The notes: generated by a model from the letters alone, not told the origin. DNA of 64,000 nt from Arthrobacter sp. MYb214 (GCF_002979865.1 NZ_PCPZ01000005.1:206382-270381); one strand, 5' to 3'; counted from the stretch's first letter, positions 32,556 to 42,354 are shown. Numbers and translations: made by a program.

Positions 32556-33026
32556 CTAGAGCGCGTTGGCCCAAATGGCTTCCGCCGACTCTGCCGCTGG
32601 CTCGTCGAAGATCCATTCGCCGCCTGGCTCTGCAGGCATGGTGTACGGCTGTACGATGGCCAAGGCCGCACCGACACGGTGCTCGGCCACAATGTGGATG
32701 GCGTCCTGGTCGTTTTCCTGGAGCAGCACATCCGAGGCGACGGCGATCGCCTGGAAGTGGGTGCCCTGCTGGTTCAGCACCTGCATCAGGTCCGCAACCA
32801 TGGCTTCGGTGTCGATGTCGGCTTCCGGATCCTCAGGATCATCCGTTGGCGGAACAGCGATCAAGCGCAGCTCCGGCTCGTCTTCCTCTTCCTTCGGCTC
32901 CAGCGCGATCGCAAAAGGCAGGAACACGCCCTGCTCTTCGAGCTGTTCGCGGGCCACGCCCAGGGCGGTGCCCAAGACCTTGTTCAGCGCGTCCTTGACG
33001 CCCTCATCCAGTTCTTCGAGGTTCAT
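32556..33026 (-). CDS. Conserved hypothetical acidic protein
   Basis: A 156-residue acidic protein with no signal peptide and no TM segment. An alpha-helical start (LEELDEGVKDALNKVLGTAL) precedes alternating beta strands (PFAIAL, ELRLIAV, AIAVASDVLL, AIHIVAEH, LAIVQPYTM) and an acidic loop EPKEEEDEPE. I do not recognise a function. It lies 12 bp downstream of the phosphomannomutase gene on the same strand and probably shares its transcript. Confidence 0.75.
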   Translation of the reverse strand: MNLEELDEGVKDALNKVLGTALGVAREQLEEQGVFLPFAIALEPKEEEDEPELRLIAVPPTDDPEDPEADIDTEAMVADLMQVLNQQGTHFQAIAVASDVLLQENDQDAIHIVAEHRVGAALAIVQPYTMPAEPGGEWIFDEPAAESAEAIWANAL

Positions 33027-33038
33027 GTCTTCCCTTTG

Positions 33039-34463
33039 CTAGTTGGTGACGTTCTTTTCACGCACGATAGCCAGAACGGCATCGCGGATGGGCTCAATGA
33101 TTTCTGCGGTCCGGCCTTCGCCGTTGAAACGCAGGAATGGTTCGGTATTCGATGGGCGCAGATTGATCCACCAGCTGCCATCGGCCGCTGAAATGGTCGT
33201 GCCGTCCATGGTGATCACTTCTACTGGCTGGTCTTGGAAATGCGACACGACCCGGGCAGTAGCACCTGCCTTGTCCTCGACCTCTGAATTGATTTCACCG
33301 GTGGCAGCGTAGGGTTCGTATTCGGCACCCAGCTCGGAGAGCGGCAGTTCCTGCTCGCCCAAGGCGGCCAGCACATGCATGGCAGCGAGCATGCCGGTAT
33401 CGGCATTGTAGAAGTCGCGGAAGTAGTAGTGGGCGGAATGCTCGCCTCCGAAGACCGCGCCCTGGGAAGCCATTTCAGCCTTGATGAAGGAGTGGCCTAC
33501 GCGGGTCATCACCGGAACGCCACCGGACTTGGCGACGAATTCAGGCACTGCCTTGGAAGTGATCAAGTTGTGGATGATCACCGGGGACTCTTCGCCAGCT
33601 GCCTGCACGCGGGCGATTTCGCGCACCGCGACCAGTGCGGTGATAGCCGAAGGGGACAGCGGCAGCCCGCGCTCGTCGATCACGAAGCAGCGGTCGGCAT
33701 CGCCGTCGAAAGCCAGGCCGAGATCGGCCCCATGCTCCAATACTGCGGATTGCAGGTCCTTGAGGTTTTCCGGTTCCAGCGGATTGGCCGGGTGGTTGGG
33801 GAAAGTGCCATCCAGCTCGAAATACAGCGGGACAATTTCGAGCGGCAGCTCAGCGAGCACCGTGCCCCCAAGAACTGCAGGGGTAGTCATGCCGCCCATA
33901 CCGTTACCGGCATCCACCACGATCTTCAGCGGACGAATGCCCGACAAGTCCACCAATTCTCGCAGGTAAGCTGCATAGTCGGCCAGCACTTCGCGCTCGC
34001 TGATGCTGCCCTGCGGGGCGTCACCGGAGACCGGCAGTCCCTCGTCAAGGTACTGCTGGGCCAGGTCGCGAATGTCGAAAAGACCGGTAGCCGAAGAAAT
34101 CGGGCGGGCGCCAGACTTGGACATCTTGATGCCGTTGTACTGGGCGGGATTGTGGCTGGCGGTGAAGACAACACCGGCGGCATTGAGCTTGCCCGATGCG
34201 AAGTACAGCTCATCGGTGGAGATCAATCCGAGCATGATCACGTTGGCGCCGCGGTAGGTGGCGCCACGAGCGAAGGCTTGGGCGAATTCTGCGGAAGACG
34301 GGCGCATGTCACCGCCAACCAGTACTTCCTTGCCGGACAGGGACAGGACGTCGACAAAGGCCGCGCCGATGGCTTCAATTGCTTCGGCATCCAGGTTCTC
34401 GCCGACTACGCCGCGTACGTCGTAGGCCTTAAAGCTCTGATTAAGATCAATTTCTTCACTCAC
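33039..34463 (-). CDS. manB: Phosphomannomutase / phosphoglucomutase
   Basis: Interconverts mannose-6-P and mannose-1-P (and often glucose phosphates) for cell-wall polysaccharides. At 474 residues it has four alpha-D-phosphohexomutase domains: FKAYDVRG at the start, phosphoserine loop TASHNPAQYNG (Ser near 103), metal loop DGDADRCF near 257, sugar-binding GGEHSAH near 345 and the C-terminal phosphate loop RPSNTEP near 440. Start GTG 34463. Gene symbol follows the usual actinobacterial naming. Confidence 0.92.
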   Translation of the reverse strand: MSEEIDLNQSFKAYDVRGVVGENLDAEAIEAIGAAFVDVLSLSGKEVLVGGDMRPSSAEFAQAFARGATYRGANVIMLGLISTDELYFASGKLNAAGVVFTASHNPAQYNGIKMSKSGARPISSATGLFDIRDLAQQYLDEGLPVSGDAPQGSISEREVLADYAAYLRELVDLSGIRPLKIVVDAGNGMGGMTTPAVLGGTVLAELPLEIVPLYFELDGTFPNHPANPLEPENLKDLQSAVLEHGADLGLAFDGDADRCFVIDERGLPLSPSAITALVAVREIARVQAAGEESPVIIHNLITSKAVPEFVAKSGGVPVMTRVGHSFIKAEMASQGAVFGGEHSAHYYFRDFYNADTGMLAAMHVLAALGEQELPLSELGAEYEPYAATGEINSEVEDKAGATARVVSHFQDQPVEVITMDGTTISAADGSWWINLRPSNTEPFLRFNGEGRTAEIIEPIRDAVLAIVREKNVTN

Positions 34464-34639
34464 GCCTTTCAGCCTACCGGTTTGACTGATTCAAATCATT
34501 GAGAACTAGGCGATTGCGGATGGGAAATGCCTAACATTTCAGCTATTTTCCCCTGCCGGCACCGCAGCTTGCGAGAGCTCATCCACAATTAGCGGACGCC
34601 ACGGGCTAAATCGTGGGCAGGAACTGAAATACTGGAGGC

Positions 34640-36760
34640 ATGGATGGCTCAACGCAAGTGGATCTGAAAACGCTGGCACTGCAGAAACTGCGCGCACTGG
34701 TGCAAAACCCGGACGCGCAGTTCCATGATGGCCAGTATGAAGCGATCAGCGCACTGGTGGCCGAGCGGCGCCGCGCACTGGTCGTCCAGCGTACCGGCTG
34801 GGGCAAGTCCGCCGTGTACTTCATCGCTTCCCTGCTGCTGCGAGAACAGGGCTACGGGCCAACACTGATCGTTTCCCCGCTGCTGGCATTGATGCGCGAC
34901 CAGGTTGCGGCCGCGGAGCGTGCTGGAGTCCGCGCTGCGGCCATCAATTCGGCCAATGTGCTCGAATGGCGTGAAATCCTCGAAAAGCTGCAACGCAATG
35001 AGCTCGATGTGCTGCTGGTGTCCCCGGAGCGTTTGAACAATCCATCCTTCCGCGAGCAGCAGTTGCCGATGTTGATGCAGCGCTTGGGCCTGCTGGTCAT
35101 CGACGAGGCGCACTGCATTTCGGACTGGGGCCACGATTTCCGCCCGGATTACCGCCGCATCCGGGACCTGATCGCCCGATTGCCTCAGGGCCTCCCGGTT
35201 TTGGCGACCACTGCAACAGCGAACAGCCGAGTAGTCCAGGACGTTGCCGAACAGCTGGCCGGCGGCACCGAGGAGGTCTTCACGCTGCGCGGCACCCTGG
35301 CTCGCGACTCGCTGCGCCTAGGTGTCCTGCGTCTGGCTTCGCCGCGCATGCAGTTAGCCTGGTTGCTCAGCCACATCGAGGACTTCAAGGGCTCGGGCAT
35401 TATCTACACCCTGACGGTTTCTGCGGCCGAGGATATTGCTCGCCTGCTCAAGGATGCCGGGCACGAAGTTGCTGCCTACACCGGGCGCACCGATTTGGAA
35501 GAACGCGAACGCCTTGAACAAGCGTTGAAGAATAACGAAGTGAAAGCGCTGATCGCCACGAGCGCCTTGGGCATGGGCTTTGACAAGCCAGACCTCGGTT
35601 TCGTCTTGCACATCGGTGCCCCCAGCTCGCCCGTGGCCTACTACCAGCAGGTGGGCCGTGCCGGGCGTGGGAGCATCAACGCAGATGTCCTGCTGCTGCC
35701 CGGGCCTGACGACTCGGAAATTTGGGAATACTTCGCCACCAGCTCCATGCCGGACCAGATACGCGCCACCCAGGTGCTCGAGGCCTTGGCCAAGACCGAC
35801 GGTGCGATGAGCGTCCCGGCGCTGGAAAGCGCCGTGAACCTTCGCCGCTCGCCACTTGAGCTGTTGCTGAAGGTGCTGGCCGTGGATGGTGCGGTGGAGC
35901 GTGTTGCCGGCGGCTGGATGCGCACCGACATGCCATGGACCTATGATGCCGATCGGTACAAGCGAGTGGCGCAGAGCCGGATCCATGAACAAAACCTCAT
36001 GGTCAGTTACGAGAACACTCGCGGATGCCGCATGCAGTTTCTGACCGACGCCTTGGATGATCCCCAGTCTGCTCCCTGCGGCCGGTGCGACAACTGCGCT
36101 GGCGTTTGGTTTGACGACCATATTCCTGACGATTCGAAGGACAGCGCGCAGGCGGCACTTGGACGGGTGGGAGTTCCTATTGAACCGCGCAAGCTGTACC
36201 CTTCGGGACTGGACCGGCTGGGGTACACGCTCAAGGGCAAAATCGCTATTGACGAGCAGGTGGCCACGGGCCGGGCGCTGGCTCGCCTGACCGACCTGGG
36301 GTGGGGCAACCGATTGCGCCAGCTCTTTGCCGACCCCACCGATTCCCCTATCGACAAGGCGATGTTCGATGCGTGCATCAAGGTGCTTGCCGAATGGAAT
36401 TGGGAGGAACGTCCAGTGGGCGTTGTAGCCATGCCATCGAATAAGCGTCCCCAGCTGATCACCTCCCTTGCTCAGGGCCTAGCTGAGGTGGGGCGGTTGC
36501 GCTACCTGGGGCAGCTCGAATATCGCGGTGCTGGACCACAGAATGGCCCGGGCGGGAATTCCGCTTTCCGTGTGGCTGCGGTTGCCGATGCTTTTGAACT
36601 TCCAACGCAGCTCGAACAGCTCATTGCCGACGCTCCAGGGCCGGTGCTGCTAGTTGATGATCTGGTTGATTCCCGGTGGTCCATGGCGATGGCTGGGCGG
36701 GCCCTGCGCATCGCCGGCGCACCGGGTGTCATGCCTTTCACTTTGGGCGTAGCCGGGTAA
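34640..36760 (+). CDS. RecQ-family helicase with phosphoribosyltransferase-like C-terminus
   Basis: A 706-residue protein. It has a superfamily 2 helicase core with Walker A TGWGKS near 51, SPLLALMRDQ, DEAHCISDWGHDFRPDYRRI (DEAH box, near 155), TATA, GSGIIYT and the motif VI QQVGRAGR near 340. A Cys-rich zinc cluster follows (CRMQFL..CGRCDNC, about 455-490). The last ~70 residues include VLLVDDLVDSRWSMAMAG, the PRPP-binding loop pattern of type I phosphoribosyltransferases. E. coli RecQ has a HRDC domain instead. Cytoplasmic, probable DNA repair function. Start ATG 34640. Confidence 0.88.
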   Translation: MDGSTQVDLKTLALQKLRALVQNPDAQFHDGQYEAISALVAERRRALVVQRTGWGKSAVYFIASLLLREQGYGPTLIVSPLLALMRDQVAAAERAGVRAAAINSANVLEWREILEKLQRNELDVLLVSPERLNNPSFREQQLPMLMQRLGLLVIDEAHCISDWGHDFRPDYRRIRDLIARLPQGLPVLATTATANSRVVQDVAEQLAGGTEEVFTLRGTLARDSLRLGVLRLASPRMQLAWLLSHIEDFKGSGIIYTLTVSAAEDIARLLKDAGHEVAAYTGRTDLEERERLEQALKNNEVKALIATSALGMGFDKPDLGFVLHIGAPSSPVAYYQQVGRAGRGSINADVLLLPGPDDSEIWEYFATSSMPDQIRATQVLEALAKTDGAMSVPALESAVNLRRSPLELLLKVLAVDGAVERVAGGWMRTDMPWTYDADRYKRVAQSRIHEQNLMVSYENTRGCRMQFLTDALDDPQSAPCGRCDNCAGVWFDDHIPDDSKDSAQAALGRVGVPIEPRKLYPSGLDRLGYTLKGKIAIDEQVATGRALARLTDLGWGNRLRQLFADPTDSPIDKAMFDACIKVLAEWNWEERPVGVVAMPSNKRPQLITSLAQGLAEVGRLRYLGQLEYRGAGPQNGPGGNSAFRVAAVADAFELPTQLEQLIADAPGPVLLVDDLVDSRWSMAMAGRALRIAGAPGVMPFTLGVAG

Positions 36761-36790
36761 TCGCACAGTTAAACAAAGTAGTCTGGAAGT

Positions 36791-37708
36791 ATGGAATTTC
36801 TCATCTGGCTCGTTGTCCTCATCGCAGTGATTGCCCTGGGCTACTTCGGTCTGCAAGCGCTGCGCAAGAAGAACACTGCGCAAATCGCGCAGGCGATTTC
36901 CCGTGAAGCAGCGCAGGCGGCAAACGCGAGGCTGGATGATGCTTCACGCAATTCGGTGTACCGCAATCTGGCCAAGGGCGACGTCATGGGCGCGGTCAAG
37001 GATTTCCGCGCTGCTACTGGCGACTCGGTCAAGGATTGCGTGATTGCAGTACGCAGCCTCGACAAGTACCCGCAGACAGCCCCTGCCAAGGAATTGCCGA
37101 ATGATGATGCCGAGATCAAGGCTTTGAGCGACAAACTCGAAGCTCAAGTTGAGCGCGAAGATCGTGAAGCGGCCGCCACTGCCGCAGAGGATGCCACACC
37201 AGCACCTGCCGATGACACTTGGGTTGTACCCCAGGAATGGAGCGAGCAGTTCAGTTCCCTTCAGGAACCAAGTGCTACGCACTTCAAGATGGCGTTCGAA
37301 CTTGATGGCGAGAACCGCGAATTTTCCAGCGAACAACTGCCGGCAAATGAATACGACCAGCTATTCTCCATGCTGCGGGATTCCAATTTTGAAGAAGCGG
37401 CAAAGATCCTGCACGGCTATACGGATCTGCCGGTCGAAGACCTGGAACGCATGATCGCGACGTCCCCCATGTCTGGCGCGAGCGCCAACGGCAATATTGC
37501 AGACTTCCGCTTTGAAGGCCAGGGCCCGGATGGTCCAGTGCATTTCGATGCTGCCGAACTTCCAGAAGCTGACCGCGAAGCGCTCTTCGACGCAATCGCC
37601 GATACCGATCTGGACCGGATGTCGGAAATCATTGTTCGCCACACCTCGTTGCCAGAGGATATCGTGCAGAACATGCTGCGGACCTTCGTTAAGCGCGACG
37701 ACCAGTAG
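36791..37708 (+). CDS. Membrane-anchored protein with L7/L12-like segment
   Basis: A 305-residue protein with one N-terminal TM helix (about 2-22) and a cytoplasmic remainder. Residues about 48-92 (YRNLAKGDVMGAVKDFRAAT followed by GDSVKDCVIAVRSL) resemble the C-terminal fold of ribosomal protein L7/L12 as in other actinobacterial membrane proteins. There is an acidic linker around 110-140 and then a repeated domain: FELDGENREFSSEQLPANEY and FEGQGPDGPVHFDAAELPEA each lead into a helical LF-x-x-I/L segment, suggesting an internal duplication. Function unknown. It starts 30 bp after the helicase gene. Confidence 0.75.
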   Translation: MEFLIWLVVLIAVIALGYFGLQALRKKNTAQIAQAISREAAQAANARLDDASRNSVYRNLAKGDVMGAVKDFRAATGDSVKDCVIAVRSLDKYPQTAPAKELPNDDAEIKALSDKLEAQVEREDREAAATAAEDATPAPADDTWVVPQEWSEQFSSLQEPSATHFKMAFELDGENREFSSEQLPANEYDQLFSMLRDSNFEEAAKILHGYTDLPVEDLERMIATSPMSGASANGNIADFRFEGQGPDGPVHFDAAELPEADREALFDAIADTDLDRMSEIIVRHTSLPEDIVQNMLRTFVKRDDQ

Positions 37709-37736
37709 CGGAGAAACTGCTGTCCTGGAGTTTTGA

Positions 37737-37781
37737 AAATCCCCCGGATTCACCGAAAAATCGGTGAATCCGGGGGATTTT
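37737..37781 (+). terminator. Terminator after the L7/L12-like gene
   Basis: ATCCCCCGGATTCACCGA and TCGGTGAATCCGGGGGAT pair perfectly around AAAA and are followed by TTTT. Confidence 0.85.
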
Positions 37782-37826
37782 CCGTATTCGGAACGTTCTC
37801 GTCGAAAAAGTGCCATATGAACGAAA

Positions 37827-37850
37827 AACCCCCTACCTGAGTAGGGGGTT
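37827..37850 (-). terminator. Terminator of tRNA-Ser(GCT)
   Basis: AACCCCCTAC and GTAGGGGGTT with a 4-nt loop; A-run on the distal side on the plus strand is the T-tract on the minus strand. Confidence 0.75.
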
Positions 37851-37855
37851 CTTGG

Positions 37856-37944
37856 CGGACACGGGGGGATTTGAACCCCCGGTCGAGTTTTAGCCCGACC
37901 CTTCATTAGCAGTGAAGTCCATTCGGCCGCTCTGGCACGTGTCC
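37856..37944 (-). tRNA. tRNA-Ser(GCT)
   Basis: An 89-nt class II tRNA with acceptor GGACACG/CGTGTCC, long variable arm and anticodon loop CTGCTAA on a CTTCA/TGAAG stem. CCA is encoded at 37853-37855. Confidence 0.95.
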
Positions 37945-38007
37945 ATCCGCTGTTTCCAGCAGAATCTAGCCTACCCGAAGATGGGCGCGTGTTCCAAAAC
38001 GAGAGAG

Positions 38008-40101
38008 CTAACGCACCTGTCGCCACAGGAATTCGTAGCTGGTCGCCAGCATTTTGGCGGTTGACTCGTTATCCGTTGACCCGGCATGGCCACCGCCCTG
38101 TGGCTCGTGGTACCGCACATTGGCAATGCCCAGATCCATCATTTTGGCTGCCATGATGCGTGCCTGCGAAGGGCCGACACGGTCATCAGAAGTCGTGGTC
38201 CAAATCAACGAGGCCGGATAGTCATTGGCTGGATGAGGCTGGTCGGTGAGTCGATGCACGGGGGAGAAAGTCCGCAGGAAGTCCCAGTCCCCGGGAACCT
38301 GCGGGTCGCCGTACTCGGCAATCCAGGAATGGCCGGCAGCTAGCTGCGTGTAGCGCTGCATGTCCAATAGCGGGACGCCGCAGGAAATTGCTCCGAACAA
38401 GTGCGGGTAGCCAGAGATCATATTGCCCATGAGCAACCCGCCGTTAGAACGCCCTGTCGCGGCCAAATGCGCGCGGGACGTCACCCGGCGAGCCACCAGG
38501 TCCTGGGCGATGGCTGCGAAATCCTCGTAGGCACGATGGCGCTTTTCACGCAGGGCAGCACGATGCCAATCCGGCCCGTACTCGCCACCACCGCGAATGT
38601 TGGCCATGACGTATACCGGTTTGCGGCCCTCAACGGTACGCCGCGATAACCAACCGGTGCCCATGGCGGCTGCATAGCCAGGAGTCATGCTGTGCTGGAA
38701 ACCGCCGTAGCCGTCCATCAGCACCGGGTTCTTCCCATCGTGAACCAAGTCGGATGCCGCGACTTGGAAATATGGAACCCTGGTGCCGTCCGCAGAGGAC
38801 GCAAAATGCTGGGTGACTTCAAAACCACCGGCATCAAAGCGATCCGGCGATTTCTTCACGACCTTTGCTGCCGAACCAACTGTGCCGCGCAACAAGGTAG
38901 TAGGGGTAATGAATCCGGTGATGGTCATCCAATAGTCATCGCCATGCTCCGGGTCCTCATCATCAACGGCTCCCACCGAGACGCTGAGCATTGGATCCTT
39001 CAGCGGCATGTCCGACTGGCTGAAATGATCTGCGAGATCAATAATGCGCACTTGCGAAGCCACATCACACAATACGGTGAGCAGCAGATAATTGGCGGTA
39101 AAGCTCAGTGATTCCAGCGCAGTGTGCGCATCCGGGACGAAGAGAACCTTCTCGATGCTGCCGGACTCGAGGAATCTATCCAGCCGGGCGATAGCCAATG
39201 AACCCGCAGCGATCTTCTGGCCCTGGTGTTCCCAATTGGTTTGGGGAGCAAAGAGGACCCACTGCCGGTGCAGGCTGACCTGCACATCGGTTGGAACATC
39301 GATCAGATGGTGTTCCCCGTCGATGAGGACACCGGCAGTGGAATTGTAGAAGTCGATGGCATCAGTGGTGACCACGCGTTCGAATCCCGGAGTCGAATCG
39401 AAGTAGCCGAAGGCTGCGACATGTTCTCTATCGACTTGGAAGAGAATTGGCGCTTCTTCGATCTCCATGCCGCGGCTGAGCCTTCTCAAGGTATTCGCGT
39501 AGGTCGAACGGGTTGTGAACTGCTCGCTGCTGGCGGAACCGACAAGCAACGTATCGTGGTCAATCCACGAGGCTTGGGTCTTCGCAACGGGAAGGTCGAA
39601 ACCGCCGGCAACGAAGCTCTTGGAGGCCAGATCGAATTCGCGAATGCGCACCTGGTCGCCGCCGTCAGGACTCAAGCGAAGCAGCGCCCGCTGGTAGGCG
39701 CCACCGGCCGCTGGACGCAGGAGTGCTGAACCAGCGAAATGCCATTCGTGGCCTTCCAGCTGCGCATGCAGGTCAAGATCCAATAGAATTTCCCACTGCG
39801 GGTCGTCGCTGAGGTAGGAATTCCAAGTGGTGCGACGCCAAAGTCCAAGACGATGGGCGGAATCGCGCCAGAAGTTGTAGTAGTGATCGCCACGCTTGGT
39901 CACCATGGGAATGCGGTCTTGGGCATCCAGGACCGTTTTGATCCGCTCCGCAGTGGCATGGAACGAGTCGTCGTACAGCTCGGACTCGGTACGCTGGGTC
40001 TGATCCCGCACCCATTCGAGTGCCGTTTCGTCGTGAATTCCTTCAAGCCAGGAATACGGATCAGCGCTTGCAACCTCAGAATCATGCTCAGTCATGGCCA
40101 T
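38008..40101 (-). CDS. Prolyl oligopeptidase family serine peptidase (S9)
   Basis: A 697-residue peptidase without signal peptide. The N-terminal half is a beta-propeller (DPYSWLEGIHDETALEWVRD at the start is typical), the C-terminal third an alpha/beta hydrolase. The nucleophile motif is GRSNGGLLMG (Ser near 553), the Asp motif TTSDDRVGPSQ, and the final His in GGGHAGSTDN. It cleaves Pro-containing oligopeptides, probably in the cytoplasm. ATG 40101 or 40095 can be the start. It is divergent from the FAD protein gene with only 50 bp between, so promoters overlap. Confidence 0.9.
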   Translation of the reverse strand: MAMTEHDSEVASADPYSWLEGIHDETALEWVRDQTQRTESELYDDSFHATAERIKTVLDAQDRIPMVTKRGDHYYNFWRDSAHRLGLWRRTTWNSYLSDDPQWEILLDLDLHAQLEGHEWHFAGSALLRPAAGGAYQRALLRLSPDGGDQVRIREFDLASKSFVAGGFDLPVAKTQASWIDHDTLLVGSASSEQFTTRSTYANTLRRLSRGMEIEEAPILFQVDREHVAAFGYFDSTPGFERVVTTDAIDFYNSTAGVLIDGEHHLIDVPTDVQVSLHRQWVLFAPQTNWEHQGQKIAAGSLAIARLDRFLESGSIEKVLFVPDAHTALESLSFTANYLLLTVLCDVASQVRIIDLADHFSQSDMPLKDPMLSVSVGAVDDEDPEHGDDYWMTITGFITPTTLLRGTVGSAAKVVKKSPDRFDAGGFEVTQHFASSADGTRVPYFQVAASDLVHDGKNPVLMDGYGGFQHSMTPGYAAAMGTGWLSRRTVEGRKPVYVMANIRGGGEYGPDWHRAALREKRHRAYEDFAAIAQDLVARRVTSRAHLAATGRSNGGLLMGNMISGYPHLFGAISCGVPLLDMQRYTQLAAGHSWIAEYGDPQVPGDWDFLRTFSPVHRLTDQPHPANDYPASLIWTTTSDDRVGPSQARIMAAKMMDLGIANVRYHEPQGGGHAGSTDNESTAKMLATSYEFLWRQVR

Positions 40102-40151
40102 AGTCTATGCGTCTGGCCCATGCCCTGTTCCAAAGGTAATAACCTAGAGGA

Positions 40152-42167
40152 GTGAACAGCGAGATAGCAACACCAAAGAACGAGTTCAGCCTGGCCCTTG
40201 TCGGGGCAGGCCCACGCGGCACGAGCGTGGTTGAAAGACTCGCTAACTTGGCGTTGAAACTCCCGGCCCAAGGCACCGTCCTGAAAGTTACGGTCTTTGA
40301 TCCCTTCCCTCCGGGCTCCGGCCACGTGTGGAACCCGAAACAGTCGGAGCATTTCCTGATGAACACCCCTTCATCATTTCCGACAGTGGCCCCCGAACGG
40401 TTGGGCGATGAACCGGGGTTGAGCTTTCGCCAGTTCGTCGCACTGCGCGGCGATGGACGCAAGCTCACCGATGAGCATGCCAAGCTGATCGGGCAAATTG
40501 AACCCGGCTCCTATCCGTCACGCGCAATCTATGGCGAGTACCTCGAGCACGTGTATGAGCGCAGCGCAGCGATACTTGCCACCCACGAGAATTTCAGCAT
40601 CGAACATGTAGCCGCAGAAGTCGTTGCGGTCCGCCCCGTCGGCAACGCCTATCAGATCGATTTCCGCAGTAACCTGGAGGGTGCCGAAACCCGTCAGCTG
40701 GCCGCTGACGCTGTGGTGCTGGCCTTGGGCCACCAGCCGGCAGAACTGAACCCATGGCAGAAGCAGCTCAAGGAAGCTGCCTCCCAAGCCGGGGCCACCT
40801 ACCTGCCACCGAATGTTCCAGCGGACCTCGACTACTCCCAGTTCAAGGAAGGCCAGCCTGCGTTGATCCGCGGGTTGGGCTTGAATTTCTTTGACGGCAT
40901 GGTCGAGCTGACGGCAGGCCGCGGCGGGATTTTCCGTGAGGCCAGCACCGAGCCGGGGCATCGCCTGCAGTACATCGGCTCAGGCCGGGAGCCGGCACTG
41001 ATCGTAGCTTCGCGCCGCGGTACCCCCTACTGGGGCAAGCCAGTAGTGGAGCAGTTCATTCCTGATGAAATTGAACTACGCTACTTCGACGTTCCGGAAC
41101 TCATCGGGCGCCTTGCCGAAGCACGCGCCACCAACCCTGCCTCCTCCTTGGTGTTCTCACGCCATATTTGGCCCAAACTGCACCGGGACATCTTGTTCGC
41201 CTACTACAGCACCTGCGCTCGCGCGCATGGTGCCCCGGAAGGCCTCGATGAGCGAGAATTCGTTGATCAGCTCGACGCGATCCTCTCTGCGGAGCACCAT
41301 GAAGGAAGCCAAGTGTGGCTTAGCGAACTGCGCAAGTTCGTCGGGCAGTTCCCGCAGTTGCAGTGGCTCGATGTGCCAAAGCTGGCAAGGCCATTTGAAG
41401 AACTCGGGTTCAGCTCCGATGAGCAATACCAGCAGGCAGTACGCGACTACCTCGTGGGCAATGCCCGGCACAGCACCGGCGGGCTAGAAGACCCGTTGTC
41501 ATGCGCCATCATGACGATGAATGCCGGACGCATGCTGGTCAAGGAGCTGATTGCTTCCGGCGTGATCGACGAGCAGTCGCGCATTGAAGAAATCCAAGCG
41601 CACTTCGAACCACTGGTCGAAGGACTGTCCTCAGGCCCGCCGCTCGAACGCATTGAACAGCTGCTGGCGCTCTCGCGCGCCGGGATAGTAACCTTCCTTG
41701 GCCCGGACCCGGAGTTCGGCTTCGACGAGGTTTCCGAGCAATTCACCGCATCCTCGCCCTGGGTAGATGCGGAGGTGCACACTGCGAAGACCATGTGCGA
41801 AGCGATGATGCCCGGTAACCGCGTGCTGCAAAATAACGCGGCGCTGATAAAGCAGCTCTTGGGAGATCACGTAGCGCGCGTGCACACTTGGAAGAACACG
41901 GAAGGCGAAAGCCTGCCTGGATCCGGTTTCGACGTGGTCGGTGAACCATACCGTCTGGTCAACAGCGATGGGCTGGCGCACCGCGGGCTATTCGTGCTGG
42001 GATTGCAATTGTCATCAGCGCAGTGGGGGACCGCTATTGCCGCGCAAGCGGGCGACCTGCGCCACCCCGCGGCCCGAACCTTGCAAGACGCAGCCAACGT
42101 AGTGAACGAAGTGGCTCGCCTGGCGGGGCTGATCGCCAACGAAAGATTAAGCGCGGAGCAGTATTAA
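40152..42167 (+). CDS. FAD/NAD(P)-binding protein (NAD_binding_9 type)
   Basis: A 671-residue protein with the dinucleotide-binding fingerprint LALVGAGPRGTSVVERL at about 13-30, then TVFDPFPPGSGHVWNP and the conserved HFLMNTPSS. A second site VVLALGHQPAELNPW near 195 is also visible. The family (FAD-NAD(P)-binding, related to HpnW-like/adrenodoxin reductase-type) has no established reaction here. GTG 40152 overlaps a GAGGA sequence with little spacing, so the start is not certain. It ends at a perfect convergent terminator. Confidence 0.82.
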   Translation: MNSEIATPKNEFSLALVGAGPRGTSVVERLANLALKLPAQGTVLKVTVFDPFPPGSGHVWNPKQSEHFLMNTPSSFPTVAPERLGDEPGLSFRQFVALRGDGRKLTDEHAKLIGQIEPGSYPSRAIYGEYLEHVYERSAAILATHENFSIEHVAAEVVAVRPVGNAYQIDFRSNLEGAETRQLAADAVVLALGHQPAELNPWQKQLKEAASQAGATYLPPNVPADLDYSQFKEGQPALIRGLGLNFFDGMVELTAGRGGIFREASTEPGHRLQYIGSGREPALIVASRRGTPYWGKPVVEQFIPDEIELRYFDVPELIGRLAEARATNPASSLVFSRHIWPKLHRDILFAYYSTCARAHGAPEGLDEREFVDQLDAILSAEHHEGSQVWLSELRKFVGQFPQLQWLDVPKLARPFEELGFSSDEQYQQAVRDYLVGNARHSTGGLEDPLSCAIMTMNAGRMLVKELIASGVIDEQSRIEEIQAHFEPLVEGLSSGPPLERIEQLLALSRAGIVTFLGPDPEFGFDEVSEQFTASSPWVDAEVHTAKTMCEAMMPGNRVLQNNAALIKQLLGDHVARVHTWKNTEGESLPGSGFDVVGEPYRLVNSDGLAHRGLFVLGLQLSSAQWGTAIAAQAGDLRHPAARTLQDAANVVNEVARLAGLIANERLSAEQY

Positions 42168-42169
42168 GC

Positions 42170-42207
42170 AGTTTGGCGGGCTGATCCAAGGATCAGCCCG
42201 CCAAACT
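42170..42207. terminator. Bidirectional terminator between the FAD protein and tRNA-Ser(TGA)
   Basis: AGTTTGGCGGGCTGATCC and GGATCAGCCCGCCAAACT form a perfect 18-bp stem with a 2-nt centre. Confidence 0.85.
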
Positions 42208-42216
42208 CGAAAAGCG

Positions 42217-42304
42217 CGGATGGTATGGGATTTGAACCCATGAGACGGGGTTGCCGCCTACTGGTTTTCAAGACCAGCTCCTTCGGCCGCTCGGACAACC
42301 ATCC
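42217..42304 (-). tRNA. tRNA-Ser(TGA)
   Basis: An 88-nt class II tRNA with acceptor GGATGGT/ACCATCC, long variable arm, and anticodon loop CTTGAAA on CTGGT/ACCAG. CCA is not encoded. Confidence 0.95.
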
Positions 42305-42354
42305 AACCCGAAAAAGTATACGGCATGAACCCCTGTTGAAAGGAATTGAAGGCC

